Origin: Phenylobacterium sp. Root700
GTDB taxonomy: Bacteria > Pseudomonadota > Alphaproteobacteria > Caulobacterales > Caulobacteraceae
DNA: 64,000 nt
Direction: 5' to 3'
NCBI RefSeq assembly: GCF_001429025.1
Contig: NZ_LMHT01000035.1
Span: forward strand, 1-64,000
Shown: in pieces, positions 1 through 9,549 of the stretch
How positions within the stretch are numbered: the stretch's first letter is position 1
Layout of the letters: each line of letters begins with the position of its first letter
The notes under the pieces: model-generated
What the model was told of the DNA's origin: nothing
The model's database searches: none
What the model saw: only the letters and a program-made list of their open reading frames with translations
Translations under genes and position numbers: made by a program

Positions 1-104
1 AACGGAGCCCTATGAATCAGACATCTCGCGCCGTGAGAATCCTGAATGTCGATACGCTCTAGGGCGTTCAACGATCCCCCAGTGCTAGCGCTGGGGGATC
101 AAAC
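1..104. other. Window edge, no gene assigned
   Basis: This short edge could hold the last codons of a gene entering from the left. Plus-strand frame 3 is open until TAG at 60-62 and frame 2 until TAG at 86-88, but too little is visible to choose between them or call a product. Confidence 0.3.
73..100 (-). terminator. Stem-loop downstream of the LysR gene
   Basis: A perfect 10-bp inverted repeat (GATCCCCCAG at 73-82, CTGGGGGATC at 91-100) encloses an 8-nt loop directly after the minus-strand LysR stop codon. It lacks a clear T-tract, so termination is plausible but not certain. It may also serve a gene entering from the left on the plus strand. Confidence 0.5.
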
Positions 105-1019
105 CTAGGCGGCGATCCTGGCCGGCGTCAGGCTGCGGGTGCGGTCGGCCTCGCTCTCCAACCAACGCCACACCGCCCCGACCGCGCTGCGGCGGCGGCG
201 GTCGGCCGGCGCGGCCAGGCGATATCCGCCTGGCGTGGCGGCGAACGGCAGGTCCAGCCGCACCAGCCGGCCGCTGTCCAGGTGCGGCCAGACGGTCGGG
301 GTGGCGGCCAGGGCCACGCCAAAGCCCTCCGAGGCCATCTCGTACATGGCGTGCAGCAGGTCATAGGTGGCGGCCGGCGGCAGCGGCGTGTCCATCCCGG
401 TCTCGCGCGCCCACCAGGACCAGAGCCCGCCCGGATAGGCCACCGACAGCAGCCTCTGGGTTTCCAGTCGCCCGCCGCGCGCCTGGAAGGCGGCGGCGAC
501 GGCCGGCGCGGCCACTGGCGTGACGCAGACGTCCAGCAGCGGCTGGCTCACCAGCCCGCCAAGGTCGATATCGGCGTAGCAGATGCCAAGGTCGGCCTCC
601 CCGCTGCGCATGTCGCCCGCGCCGCGCTGGGTCTTGATGGAAAGCTCGATCTCCGGGTGGGCGGCGCGGAACGCATCCAGGCGCGGGATCAGCCATCCGA
701 CCGCCAGGGAGTGCGATAGCGACAGCGTCACCGACTGCGCCTCCCCTGGCGCCTCGACGACCGAAGCCGCCGCCCGCCGCAGCTCCAGATAGGCCGGCTT
801 GAGTTGGCTCAGGCAGCGTCGCCCAGCCTCGGTCAACCGCAATCCGCCCGGCCTGCGCTCGAACATCGGCAGGCCGACGAAGGACGAAAACGCCTGGATC
901 CGGCGGGAGAACGCCGCGGGGCTCAGCGCGCAGCGCTCGGCCGCGACCCGAAAGCTCGGGGCTTCGGCGGCCTCGATGAAGGCTTCGATCTGTTCCAAGG
1001 GCGGCAGTCGGCGGCGCAT
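105..1019 (-). CDS. LysR-family transcriptional regulator (GcvA/AmpR-like)
   Basis: The 304-residue product has the usual LysR length and layout: an N-terminal winged helix-turn-helix (about residues 5-65, with FRVAAERCALSPAAFSRRI) and a C-terminal substrate-binding-like effector domain. The opening RRLPPLEQIEAF resembles the GcvA/AmpR branch. I chose the ATG at 1019 because the homologous part begins there; the frame stays open further upstream, but that extension does not look like LysR protein. The gene is divergent from a secreted serine hydrolase 187 bp away, an arrangement in which LysR proteins often control the neighbour and themselves. The ligand is unknown. Confidence 0.9.
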   Translation of the reverse strand: MRRRLPPLEQIEAFIEAAEAPSFRVAAERCALSPAAFSRRIQAFSSFVGLPMFERRPGGLRLTEAGRRCLSQLKPAYLELRRAAASVVEAPGEAQSVTLSLSHSLAVGWLIPRLDAFRAAHPEIELSIKTQRGAGDMRSGEADLGICYADIDLGGLVSQPLLDVCVTPVAAPAVAAAFQARGGRLETQRLLSVAYPGGLWSWWARETGMDTPLPPAATYDLLHAMYEMASEGFGVALAATPTVWPHLDSGRLVRLDLPFAATPGGYRLAAPADRRRRSAVGAVWRWLESEADRTRSLTPARIAA

Positions 1020-1206
1020 TGAAGGCTCCGGGTTCGGACGATCCGCGAGAGCCCTCTCTATCTCAACGGCGTGACAGCCCCGTGTCACACCTTCATCGGA
1101 GGACGCAGCGTCGATGTTCCCTCGCCAACACAAGCTTGCTCTAGGCGCCGCCCCATACCCCTGACAAGAATGTCGCCAACAACACCGAATCCACGGGGGG
1201 ATATCC

Positions 1207-2460
1207 ATGTCGCTGACTCGCCAAGGCCTACTGGCCGGCCTCTTCGCCACCGCCGCGCTGATCGCGCTTCCCGCCCACGCCGAGGTCAAGCTGGCCGCGC
1301 CGGCCGCCGCGGGCTTTTCCGCCGCGGGCCTGAAGGGGATCGACCAGGCGATGCATGGCTTGGTGGACCAGGGGCGCCTGGCCGGCGTCACCACCCTGGT
1401 CGCCCGCCACGGCAAGGTCGTCCACTTCGACGCCTATGGCGTGCAGGACGTGAACTCCAAGGCCCCGGTCCAGCGCGACACCATCTTCCGCATAGCCTCC
1501 ATGACCAAGCCGGTCACCGGCGTGGCGATGATGGTCCTGTTCGAAGAGGGCAAGTGGAAGCTGGACGACCCGGTCGCCAAGTTCATTCCCGAGTTCGCGG
1601 ACCTGAAGGTCAAGGGCCCCGACGGCTCCCTGGTCGCCCAGAGCCATCCGATGACCATGCGCGAACTGATGAGCCACACCGCCGGGTTCGCCGTCTCGGC
1701 CGGCTACGCATCTGACGTGACCGACCGCAATCAGCCGCTCCAGGCGATGATCGACAAGCTGGCCAAGCTGCCGCTCGCCAGCCAGCCCGGAACCGACTGG
1801 GCCTATGGTCCCAGCGTCAACATCCAGGGCTACATCGTTGAAAAGCTGTCGGGCCAGACGCTCGACGTCTTCTTCCAGACCCGCATCTTCGATCGCCTGA
1901 ACATGCCCGACACCGGGTTCTCGGTCCCGGCCTCCAAGCTCGCCCGCGTCAGCGCCATCCATACCTATGACGCCCAGAAGAAGCTGATCGCCCCGCCCAA
2001 TCCCGTCGACGCCTCGGTGAAGCCGGTGATGCTGTCGGGCTCAGGCGGCCTGCTCTCGACCACGCAGGACTACTGGCGCTTCTCGCAGATGCTGCTGAAC
2101 GGCGGTGAGTTGGACGGCGCCCGCATCCTGAAGCCCGAAACCGTCAAGCTGATGCGGCAGAACGTCCTGAAGGACGGCGTGCTGGTCGATCTCTACGGGC
2201 CCAGCATGCAGGGCGTCGGCTTTGGCATGGACTTCGCCGTCATCCTCGATCCGGCCAAGGCTCAGACGCCTCAGGGCAAGGACAGCTACTATTGGGGCGG
2301 AGCCTTCGGGACCTGGTTCTGGATCGACCCCACCAACGATCTGGTCTTCGTCGGCATGATCCAGAACCTGAACGGCTCGATCCCCGGTCGCGACACCCCT
2401 GACGTTCGCGGGCTATCCACCCAGCTGGTCTACAAAGCCCTGACCGACCCGAAGAAATAG
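1207..2460 (+). CDS. Secreted serine hydrolase, beta-lactamase/esterase (class C-like) family
   Basis: The 417-residue protein starts with a Sec signal peptide (about residues 1-25, ending LPAHA). It carries the SxxK nucleophile motif of the beta-lactamase/penicillin-binding-protein fold at residues 98-101 (SMTK, preceded by FRIA), a Tyr motif in WAYGPSVN, and a C-terminal glycine-rich strand GGAFGTWFWIDP where KTG sits in true lactamases. This pattern fits EstB-type esterases and carboxypeptidases better than a proven beta-lactamase. The start has a G-rich ribosome-binding site (GGGGGG, 6 nt upstream). A LysR gene is divergent from it. The substrate cannot be told from sequence. Confidence 0.88.
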   Translation: MSLTRQGLLAGLFATAALIALPAHAEVKLAAPAAAGFSAAGLKGIDQAMHGLVDQGRLAGVTTLVARHGKVVHFDAYGVQDVNSKAPVQRDTIFRIASMTKPVTGVAMMVLFEEGKWKLDDPVAKFIPEFADLKVKGPDGSLVAQSHPMTMRELMSHTAGFAVSAGYASDVTDRNQPLQAMIDKLAKLPLASQPGTDWAYGPSVNIQGYIVEKLSGQTLDVFFQTRIFDRLNMPDTGFSVPASKLARVSAIHTYDAQKKLIAPPNPVDASVKPVMLSGSGGLLSTTQDYWRFSQMLLNGGELDGARILKPETVKLMRQNVLKDGVLVDLYGPSMQGVGFGMDFAVILDPAKAQTPQGKDSYYWGGAFGTWFWIDPTNDLVFVGMIQNLNGSIPGRDTPDVRGLSTQLVYKALTDPKK

Positions 2461-2858
2461 AGGCCCAGATAGCAAGAAGGCGGCGCTGCGGTTTCCCACG
2501 GCGTCGCCTTCTCATCCAGGCTTTGCAGCCTGAGGTCTCCAGGTCTTCGACGTCTTCGGTCTGCGAGGTCGCCCTGGCTGGCCGTCTTCGTCGTCGTGGC
2601 CCCTCCGATATCAGCGTCCGGGTCGCCCCTTCGGCCTACGTCTTGGAGCCTTCTGTTCGCTTGGTGATCCGGTCTCCCGGGTCTCCCGCGCCGCAGTTCC
2701 TTTCGACAATTGAAGGCTCGCGCCGATCGCCGCGGCTGGCAAGCGTTCACGATGACCGCCCGGGCCTCGTCCGGTGGACAACCGGTGTGAAACCCAGTGG
2801 AAAATCGTCGTTAGACGAACAACGATAAGCGCCCAAACTTACCCACAGCTTCCTGCGA
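2461..2858. other. Intergenic region without a supported gene (398 bp)
   Basis: This gap separates the serine hydrolase from the end of a convergent LysR gene. It holds the hairpin described separately. Short open frames run through it on both strands (for example 2523-2828 plus and 2430-2750 minus), but they are compositionally odd, lack convincing starts and resemble no family I recognise. I see no RNA gene or repeat. Confidence 0.5.
2475..2512 (+). terminator. Stem-loop after the serine hydrolase gene
   Basis: An inverted repeat of about 14 bp (2475-2488 with 2499-2512, including two G-U pairs) lies 14 nt after the stop codon. It is followed by only a weak T-rich stretch. It is probably a transcription terminator. 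Confidence 0.5.
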
Positions 2859-3785
2859 TCAGGCGTCCGGGCTCCAGGTGGGAAGCCGCATGTTCTCCGC
2901 CAGATAGTCGATGAAGGCCCGAACCCGCGCCGGCAGATGACCGCCCTGACCCAGGAACACCACGTGCACCTCCAGCACGTCGCCCGGGTTGAACGCCTCC
3001 AACACCGGAACCAGCCGGCCGGTCTTGATGTCGTCGGCCGCAGAGAAGACGCTGAGCCGCGCTAAACCCGCGCCCTCCAGCGCCAGGCGCCGGACACTCT
3101 CGCCGTCGCCCAACTGCACGCCGCCGACGCCGGGCAGATAGACGACCTCTCCGCTCTCCAGCTTGAACGGCCAGTTGCGGACGCTGCGCGTGAAGGTGAA
3201 ATCCATCTGATGATGCTGGGCCAGGTCCTCCAGCCGGGTCGGCGTCCCCCGCCGAGCCAGGTAGCCCGGCGAAGCGACCACCACGGCGCGGCTCTGGCCG
3301 AGCTTGCGGGCCGTCAGGCTCGAGGAGCGCAGGCTACCAACCCGGATCGCGACGTCGGCGCGCTCGTCGAGCAGGTCGACCACCTGGTCGGTCAGCACGA
3401 GATCCAACGTCACGTCAGGATGGGCCGCCAGGAAGCTGGGCACCAGCGGCAGCAGCAGATTGCGCCCCAGGTCGACGACGCTGTTCACCCGCACCCGCCC
3501 GCGTGGCGCCGCGCCCGCCGTCACCTCGCGTTCGGCCTCGTCGATATCGGCCAGCACCTGGGCCGAGCGTGCATAGAAGGCCGCTCCCTCCGGCGTCAGC
3601 TGCAGCTTGCGCGTCGAGCGGTTCAGCAGCCGCGCGCCCAATCGCGCCTCCAACCGCCCGATCAGCTTGCTGACCGCCGAGGGCGTAATCCGCAGGGCGC
3701 GCGCCGCCGACGACAGGCCGCCGGTCTCGACCACCCGGACGAAAACCTCCATCTCGGTCGAACGATTGACCTCAGATCGCGCCAT
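2859..3785 (-). CDS. LysR-family transcriptional regulator
   Basis: A 308-residue LysR protein: N-terminal HTH (about residues 10-65, GGLSSAARALRITPSAVSKL) followed by the periplasmic-binding-protein-like effector domain. It resembles the large proteobacterial group represented by DmlR/PgrR. I prefer the ATG at 3785 (MARSEVNR); a TTG at 3797 would add four residues. The promoter region of only 56 bp is shared with a divergent MFS exporter gene, so this regulator most likely controls that exporter. The effector is unknown. Confidence 0.9.
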   Translation of the reverse strand: MARSEVNRSTEMEVFVRVVETGGLSSAARALRITPSAVSKLIGRLEARLGARLLNRSTRKLQLTPEGAAFYARSAQVLADIDEAEREVTAGAAPRGRVRVNSVVDLGRNLLLPLVPSFLAAHPDVTLDLVLTDQVVDLLDERADVAIRVGSLRSSSLTARKLGQSRAVVVASPGYLARRGTPTRLEDLAQHHQMDFTFTRSVRNWPFKLESGEVVYLPGVGGVQLGDGESVRRLALEGAGLARLSVFSAADDIKTGRLVPVLEAFNPGDVLEVHVVFLGQGGHLPARVRAFIDYLAENMRLPTWSPDA

Positions 3786-3841
3786 TGTGGATTTCAACTC
3801 ACATCTGATGTTCCAATCGGCACTCTAATTCAAAGGCCAGA

Positions 3842-5053
3842 TTGGCGCCATCTAGCCGGGACATCACCGCCCTGTCCCGGAGCCGTCCCTTGCCTCTCGC
3901 CCTCTACGCCCTCACCGCCGGAGCCTTCGGGATCGGGGTGACCGAGTTCGTCATCATGGGGCTGCTGATGCAGGTCTCCGGCGACCTCGGCGTCTCCATC
4001 CCCGCCGCCGGCCTGCTGATCACCGGATATGCGCTGGGCGTCTTCGCCGGCGCGCCGCTGCTGACCATCGCCACTCGCCGCCTGCCGCAGAAGACCACAT
4101 TGATCGCGCTGATGATCATCTTCACCCTCGGCAACCTCGCCTGCGCCCTCGCGCCGACCTATGAGACCCTGATGATCGCCCGCGTGGTCACGGCGCTGGC
4201 TCACGGCACCTTCTTCGGCGTCGGCTCCGTAGTCGCCGCCGGCCTGGTTCCGCCAGAACGCCGCGCCTCGGCCATCGCCCTGATGTTCACCGGCCTGACC
4301 GCCGCCACCCTGGTCGGGGTGCCGTTCGGCGCCTGGTTGGGGGAAGCCTTCGGCTGGCGCTCGACCTTCTGGGCGGTGACCGGCATCGGCGTCTTCGCCG
4401 CGCTCGTGCTCATCGCCTTCGTGCCGCGCGCCAAGCAGGCCCCGGAAGTCAGCCCGCTGTCGGAGGAATTGGCGGTCCTGAAGCGTCCGCAAGTCCTGCT
4501 GGGCCTTCTGATGACGGTGCTGGGCTTTGGCGGCGTCTTCGCGGTCTTCACCTACATCCAGCCGATCCTGACCCAGATCACCGGTTTTCCGCTGGCCGCC
4601 GTCTCGCCGATCCTGCTGGTGTTCGGGGGCGGCCTGGTCGCCGGCAACTTCGTCGGCGGCAAGTTCGCCGACCGCGCCCTGACGCCCGCCTTGTTCGGCT
4701 CCCTGGCGGTCCTGACCGTGATCATGCTGGCCATGACCTTCTTCCTGGAGAGCAAGATCGCCGCGGTGGTCTTTACCGGCCTGCTCGGCGCGGCGGCCTT
4801 CGCCACCGTCGCTCCGCTGCAGCTACGCGTGATGGAGGCGGCCGGCGGCGCGGGCCAGACCCTGGCCTCCAGCCTCAACATCGCCGCCTTCAACCTCGGC
4901 AACGCCCTGGGCGCCTGGCTGGGCGGCGCGGTCATCGATCACGGCCCCGGCCTGCAAGCCGTCACCTGGATCGGCGCGGTGATGCCGGCCGCCGCCCTTG
5001 TCACGGCGCTCTACAGCCAACGGCTGGCGATGCGCCCGGCCCTGGCCTGCTGA
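3842..5053 (+). CDS. MFS efflux transporter (AraJ/YdhP-like, DHA1 family)
   Basis: The 403-residue polytopic protein has about 12 predicted membrane segments. It starts its first one with the AraJ/YdhP-type signature ALTAGAFGIGVTEFVIMGLL and continues with the internal GYALGVFAGAPLL. Such proteins export sugars, drugs or metabolites by proton antiport. There is no ATG at the 5' end: TTG at 3842 (AAGG upstream) is used here, and TTG at 3890 (CGGAG upstream) would remove 16 residues and is also reasonable. It is divergent from a LysR regulator and followed by a strong terminator hairpin. The substrate is unknown. Confidence 0.87.
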   Translation: MAPSSRDITALSRSRPLPLALYALTAGAFGIGVTEFVIMGLLMQVSGDLGVSIPAAGLLITGYALGVFAGAPLLTIATRRLPQKTTLIALMIIFTLGNLACALAPTYETLMIARVVTALAHGTFFGVGSVVAAGLVPPERRASAIALMFTGLTAATLVGVPFGAWLGEAFGWRSTFWAVTGIGVFAALVLIAFVPRAKQAPEVSPLSEELAVLKRPQVLLGLLMTVLGFGGVFAVFTYIQPILTQITGFPLAAVSPILLVFGGGLVAGNFVGGKFADRALTPALFGSLAVLTVIMLAMTFFLESKIAAVVFTGLLGAAAFATVAPLQLRVMEAAGGAGQTLASSLNIAAFNLGNALGAWLGGAVIDHGPGLQAVTWIGAVMPAAALVTALYSQRLAMRPALAC

Positions 5054-5058
5054 TACGA

Positions 5059-5088
5059 AAACGGCTCCCTCGTGGGAGGGAGCCGTTT
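5059..5088. terminator. Bidirectional rho-independent terminator
   Basis: A perfect 12-bp stem (AAACGGCTCCCT at 5059-5070, AGGGAGCCGTTT at 5077-5088) with a 6-nt loop has an A-run on one side and a T-run on the other. It sits between the convergent MFS and rnd genes and can serve both. Confidence 0.85.
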
Positions 5089-5103
5089 CAGTTTCTATCG
5101 CGT

Positions 5104-5120
5104 CTCCTCCAGCGGAGGAG
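5104..5120 (-). terminator. Second small hairpin after rnd
   Basis: A 7-bp stem (CTCCTCC/GGAGGAG) with a 3-nt loop lies between the strong terminator and the rnd stop codon. It may add to termination of rnd, but there is no T-tract beside it. Confidence 0.35.
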
Positions 5121-5132
5121 GATCTGCGTCTT

Positions 5133-6314
5133 CTATTCCGCCGCGGCGCTAGCCTTGGGCGCGCGGCGGACTTCCACCACCCGCACGCGGGTTCCATCCA
5201 GCACTAGGGCCAGTTCGCCACGCTTCAGACGCAGGGCGTCCTCGCCGAACGCCTCGCGACGCCAGCCGGTGAGCGCCTGGCTATTGGCGTTGTCGTCATT
5301 GGCGATCTGCTCGAGATCCGACATCGTGGCGATCAGCTTGGACGCCACGCCCGCATCTTCCGAACGCGCCTTTAGCAGCACCTTCAGCAGTTCGACGACC
5401 GCGCCTGCGGCCGGAGAGGCCTGGTGCTTGGCGCGTTCAACGACCGGAGCATAGGCCTCCGGGTCCTTCAGCGCCTCACGCACGGCGGCCAGCAGGTCGG
5501 GCCCGAACCGCGAGCCCGAGAAGCCCTTCGGAACCGAACGCAGACGGTCCAGGGCCTCGGCGTCGGTCGGCGCCTGGGTCGCGACCTCGTCGATGGCGTC
5601 ATCCTTCAGGATGCGGCCACGCGGCTGATCGCGGATCTGGGCGGTGCGTTCGCGCCACGCCGCCACGGCCTTGAAGACCGCAAGATATTTGGCGGTGTGC
5701 CGGCGCGGCTTCAAACGCTTCCAGGCGTTTTCCGGGGTCACGTCGTAGAGCGCCGGATCGGACAGACCGCGCATCTCGTCGACCACCCAGGCCAGGCGTC
5801 CCTCCGTCTCCAGCCGCGAACGCAGCATCGGATAGAGTTTGGCCAGGTGCGTCACATCGCCCAGGGCGTAGACCAGCTGAGCATCGGTCAGCGGCCGACG
5901 CGCCCAGTCGGTGAAGCGCGAGGACTTGTCGATCTCGATCTTCAGCATCTGGCGGACCAGGGCGTCATAGGCGATCTGCTCGCCGAATCCCGCAGCCATC
6001 CCGGCCACCTGGGTGTCGAAGAGCGGAACCGGCATCGCCTTGAGATTGTTGAAGATTTCCACGTCCTGACGAGCAGCGTGGAACACCTTCTCGATGCTCG
6101 GATCCCGCAGGATTTCAAGGAATGGCTCAAGGTCGAGCCCATCGGCCAGGGGGTCGATGACCGCCTCGGCGTTGGGGGCGGCGGCCTGGATCAGGCACAG
6201 CTTGGGCCAGTAGGTGGTTTCGCGCATGAACTCGGTGTCTACGGCGACGAAGGCTTGGCCTTTGATCTTGTCGCAGAACGCCTGGAGTTCGGCGGTGGTT
6301 GTAATCGGCGTCAT
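5133..6314 (-). CDS. rnd: Ribonuclease D
   Basis: A 393-residue 3'-5' exoribonuclease involved in tRNA 3'-end maturation. The DEDDy active site is complete: D26 and E28 (VAVDTEF), D84 (FHAARQDVEIF), Y149 and D153 (YALGDVTHL). An HRDC domain follows at about residues 205-285. The frame is open about 1 kb further upstream, but that part is the shadow of purM on the other strand. The ATG at 6314 (MTPITTTAELQAF) matches the normal start of the family. It is divergent from purM with 93 bp between them. The C-terminal tail is basic and Ala-rich. Confidence 0.95.
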   Translation of the reverse strand: MTPITTTAELQAFCDKIKGQAFVAVDTEFMRETTYWPKLCLIQAAAPNAEAVIDPLADGLDLEPFLEILRDPSIEKVFHAARQDVEIFNNLKAMPVPLFDTQVAGMAAGFGEQIAYDALVRQMLKIEIDKSSRFTDWARRPLTDAQLVYALGDVTHLAKLYPMLRSRLETEGRLAWVVDEMRGLSDPALYDVTPENAWKRLKPRRHTAKYLAVFKAVAAWRERTAQIRDQPRGRILKDDAIDEVATQAPTDAEALDRLRSVPKGFSGSRFGPDLLAAVREALKDPEAYAPVVERAKHQASPAAGAVVELLKVLLKARSEDAGVASKLIATMSDLEQIANDDNANSQALTGWRREAFGEDALRLKRGELALVLDGTRVRVVEVRRAPKASAAAE

Positions 6315-6407
6315 CAAGTAGCTATACGCTCGCGCAGCCCCGAGTCTGCAAGCGTCGGATGCGCGCAGGCGTCGATTTCTGCATCCCCTGAGCCCTAAAG
6401 GCGTCAC

Positions 6408-7436
<1,029 letters not shown>

Positions 7437-7521
7437 GGCCCCTCACCCAACCTCTCCCCGGCGGGAAGAGGAGAAGAGGCGTGAACTTCCTCTCCCTCGG
7501 GAGAGGTCAGGTGAGGGGGCG
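7437..7521. repeat. Palindromic intergenic repeat
   Basis: A long imperfect inverted repeat lies between the purM and enoyl-CoA hydratase stop codons: the outer arm starts GCCCCTCACC at about 7438 and pairs with GGTGAGGGGGC ending at 7520, and the inner arms are CCTCTCCC and GGGAGAGG. The 20-nt core at 7489-7508 recurs exactly at 14036-14055 in this window, which marks it as a dispersed palindromic element. It could also act as a terminator for both convergent genes. Confidence 0.6.
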
Positions 7522-7544
7522 ACGCGCAGCGGCGCATCAGCCCC

Positions 7545-8324
7545 CTACTCGCCCTTGAACACCGCCGACCGCTTCTGATTGAACGCCGCAACGCCTTCGC
7601 GGCGATCAGCGGTGCGGAACAGGCGATTGTACTCCGACAGCTCCAGCTCCATCGCCTGAGCCAGCGGCAAGGCCGCCCCGCCACGCACCACGGCCTTCAG
7701 CGCCTTGACCGACAACGGCGCCTTGCTGGCGATCACCCGGGCGCGCTCCAGCACCTGTGCCGTCAGCTCGGCCGCGGGAACCACGCGGTTCACCAGGCCA
7801 AACTCCATCGCCTGGTCTGCGTCGACCGGCAGGCCCGACATCAGCAGCTCGGCCGCGCGGCGCTCGCCGACCGCCCGCGTCACGAACTGGGTGCCGCCCA
7901 GGCCCGGAATGATCCCCAGCCCCACCTCGGGCAGGCCCATCCTGGCGGTGTCCGCGATCCAGGCGAAGTCGCAGGCCAGCGCCATCTCGGCCCCGCCGCC
8001 CATGGCCGCGCCGTTCACCGCCGCGATGACCGGGAACGAACAGGCCAGCTGGGCGCGGATCATCGCCTCGAACATCACGTGCTGGTCCGACCAGGCCTGA
8101 TCGCTCATGCCGTCGCGTTCCTTCAGGTCCGCGCCGGCGCAGAAGAACCGGCCCGCGCCGGTCAGCACCGCCACCCGGATCGTCGGATCGGCGGCCAGCC
8201 CGGTCCACAACGCCAGCAGCTCCTCGCCCATGGCCGTATTCAGCGCATTGGCGGCTTCTGGGCGCGACAAGGTCACCACCCGCACGCCCGGCGACGGCTC
8301 GCTCAGTTCGATCGTGCTGGTCAT
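7545..8324 (-). CDS. Enoyl-CoA hydratase/isomerase (crotonase) family protein
   Basis: The 259-residue protein is full length for the crotonase fold and retains both catalytic glutamates: E113 in MGGGAEMALACDF and E133 in LPEVGLGIIPGLGGTQ. The oxyanion-hole segment is FFCAGADLKE. It probably hydrates a 2-enoyl-CoA. It is the last gene of a minus-strand operon with an acyl-CoA dehydrogenase and a class III CoA-transferase. Its ATG overlaps the CoA-transferase stop by 4 bp, which suggests translational coupling. The acyl substrate is unknown. Confidence 0.92.
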   Translation of the reverse strand: MTSTIELSEPSPGVRVVTLSRPEAANALNTAMGEELLALWTGLAADPTIRVAVLTGAGRFFCAGADLKERDGMSDQAWSDQHVMFEAMIRAQLACSFPVIAAVNGAAMGGGAEMALACDFAWIADTARMGLPEVGLGIIPGLGGTQFVTRAVGERRAAELLMSGLPVDADQAMEFGLVNRVVPAAELTAQVLERARVIASKAPLSVKALKAVVRGGAALPLAQAMELELSEYNRLFRTADRREGVAAFNQKRSAVFKGE

Positions 8325-9541
8325 CGTCCCTCCGGTCCGGCGACGAGGCCGGCGTCATGCAATCGCGCGATTTCACCCGAGGACAGCCCCAGCACCTGCG
8401 CCAGGACCTCGTCGGTATGCTGCCCCAGCTTCGAGGCGGATCTGACCGGCCCTCGAACATCCTGCGGGATGGTCCCGGCGAACCCGGCGGCGGGATAGGT
8501 CCGGCCGCTCGGGTGCGCCACGTCGCTGAACACCGGGTTGCCCTTGATCAGCCGGGGGTCTTCCGCCGCCGCGCTCATCGGCTGATACGGCCCCCAGCAA
8601 ACCCCTGTCGCCTCGAAGGCGGGCTTCAGCTCATCGAGGGTCTTGCGGGCGAACGCCGCTTCGAAGATCGGGAACAGCCGCCCGCGATGATCGAACCGCA
8701 GCCCTTCGTCGTCCGCGAAGCTGACGCCCAGCTCAGCCTCCAGCCCCGCCACCGGGGCTTCGATCTCCAGCACCGCCAGCAGGCCCTTCCATTGGCGGGC
8801 CGTGATCGCCACCAACATGATCTGCTGGCCGCCCTTCAGCGTGAAATCACGCCCAAAGGCGCCATAGAGGTCGTTGCCCATGCGGGGCCGGTCGGGCCCC
8901 GCCAGGCTCTCGGCCAGATAGCCGAGATTGGCCATGGTCGATCCGGCGATGTCCGACAGCGGGATGCGGATCTCGCGCCCCTTCCCGTCCCGGCCACGCG
9001 CGTGCAGCGCCGAGACCAGGGCGAAGGCGGCGTAGGCGCCGGTCAGCAGGTCCCAGGTCGGCACTACGTTGTTCACAGGACGCAGATCGTCGGGATGACC
9101 GTTCATCATCGGCACGCCGATGGCGCTGTTGACCGTGTAGTCCACCGCCGGCCCGCCATCGGCCCAGCCCATCACCCGCGCGCAGATCAGATCCGGCCGC
9201 AGCGCACTGAGCTTCTCGTAGGACAGGAACCCCTCGACCGGGAAGTTGGTGACGAACACCCCGCCCTCCTCGCCCGGCGCCGCCGCCAGCCGCGCGGCGA
9301 GTTCGCGGCCCTCAGGCCGGCTCAGGTCGAGCGCGATGGATTTCTTGGCCTTGTTCAGCCCCTCCCAATAGAGGCTGTCGCCCCCTGGGGTCAGCGGCCA
9401 GCGCCCGAAATCAGGCCCGCCGCCGATATTGTCGAACCGGATCACCTCGGCCCCAAGCTGGGCGAGATACAATCCGCAGGTCGGCCCGGCCACGAAGGCC
9501 GAACCCTCGACCACGCGCAGGCCCTTCAGAAGGTCGTACAT
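8321..9541 (-). CDS. CaiB/BaiF (class III) CoA-transferase
   Basis: The 406-residue protein matches family III CoA-transferases: N-terminal Rossmann-like part with LKGLRVVEGSAFVAGP, then GKGREIRIPLSD, where D197 corresponds in position to the catalytic aspartate of formyl-CoA transferase. Such enzymes move CoA between carboxylic acids. It lies between an acyl-CoA dehydrogenase (8 nt upstream) and an enoyl-CoA hydratase (4-bp overlap), so a likely job is to activate an organic acid for oxidation by its neighbours. The donor and acceptor acids cannot be read from sequence. Confidence 0.92.
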   Translation of the reverse strand: MYDLLKGLRVVEGSAFVAGPTCGLYLAQLGAEVIRFDNIGGGPDFGRWPLTPGGDSLYWEGLNKAKKSIALDLSRPEGRELAARLAAAPGEEGGVFVTNFPVEGFLSYEKLSALRPDLICARVMGWADGGPAVDYTVNSAIGVPMMNGHPDDLRPVNNVVPTWDLLTGAYAAFALVSALHARGRDGKGREIRIPLSDIAGSTMANLGYLAESLAGPDRPRMGNDLYGAFGRDFTLKGGQQIMLVAITARQWKGLLAVLEIEAPVAGLEAELGVSFADDEGLRFDHRGRLFPIFEAAFARKTLDELKPAFEATGVCWGPYQPMSAAAEDPRLIKGNPVFSDVAHPSGRTYPAAGFAGTIPQDVRGPVRSASKLGQHTDEVLAQVLGLSSGEIARLHDAGLVAGPEGR

Positions 9542-9549
9542 TCTTCCCC

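Noticed and set aside
2836-2848. A DnaA-box-like TTACCCACA, considered as a hint of a replication origin.
   Set aside because: It has a mismatch to the core box, occurs singly, and no origin genes are near.
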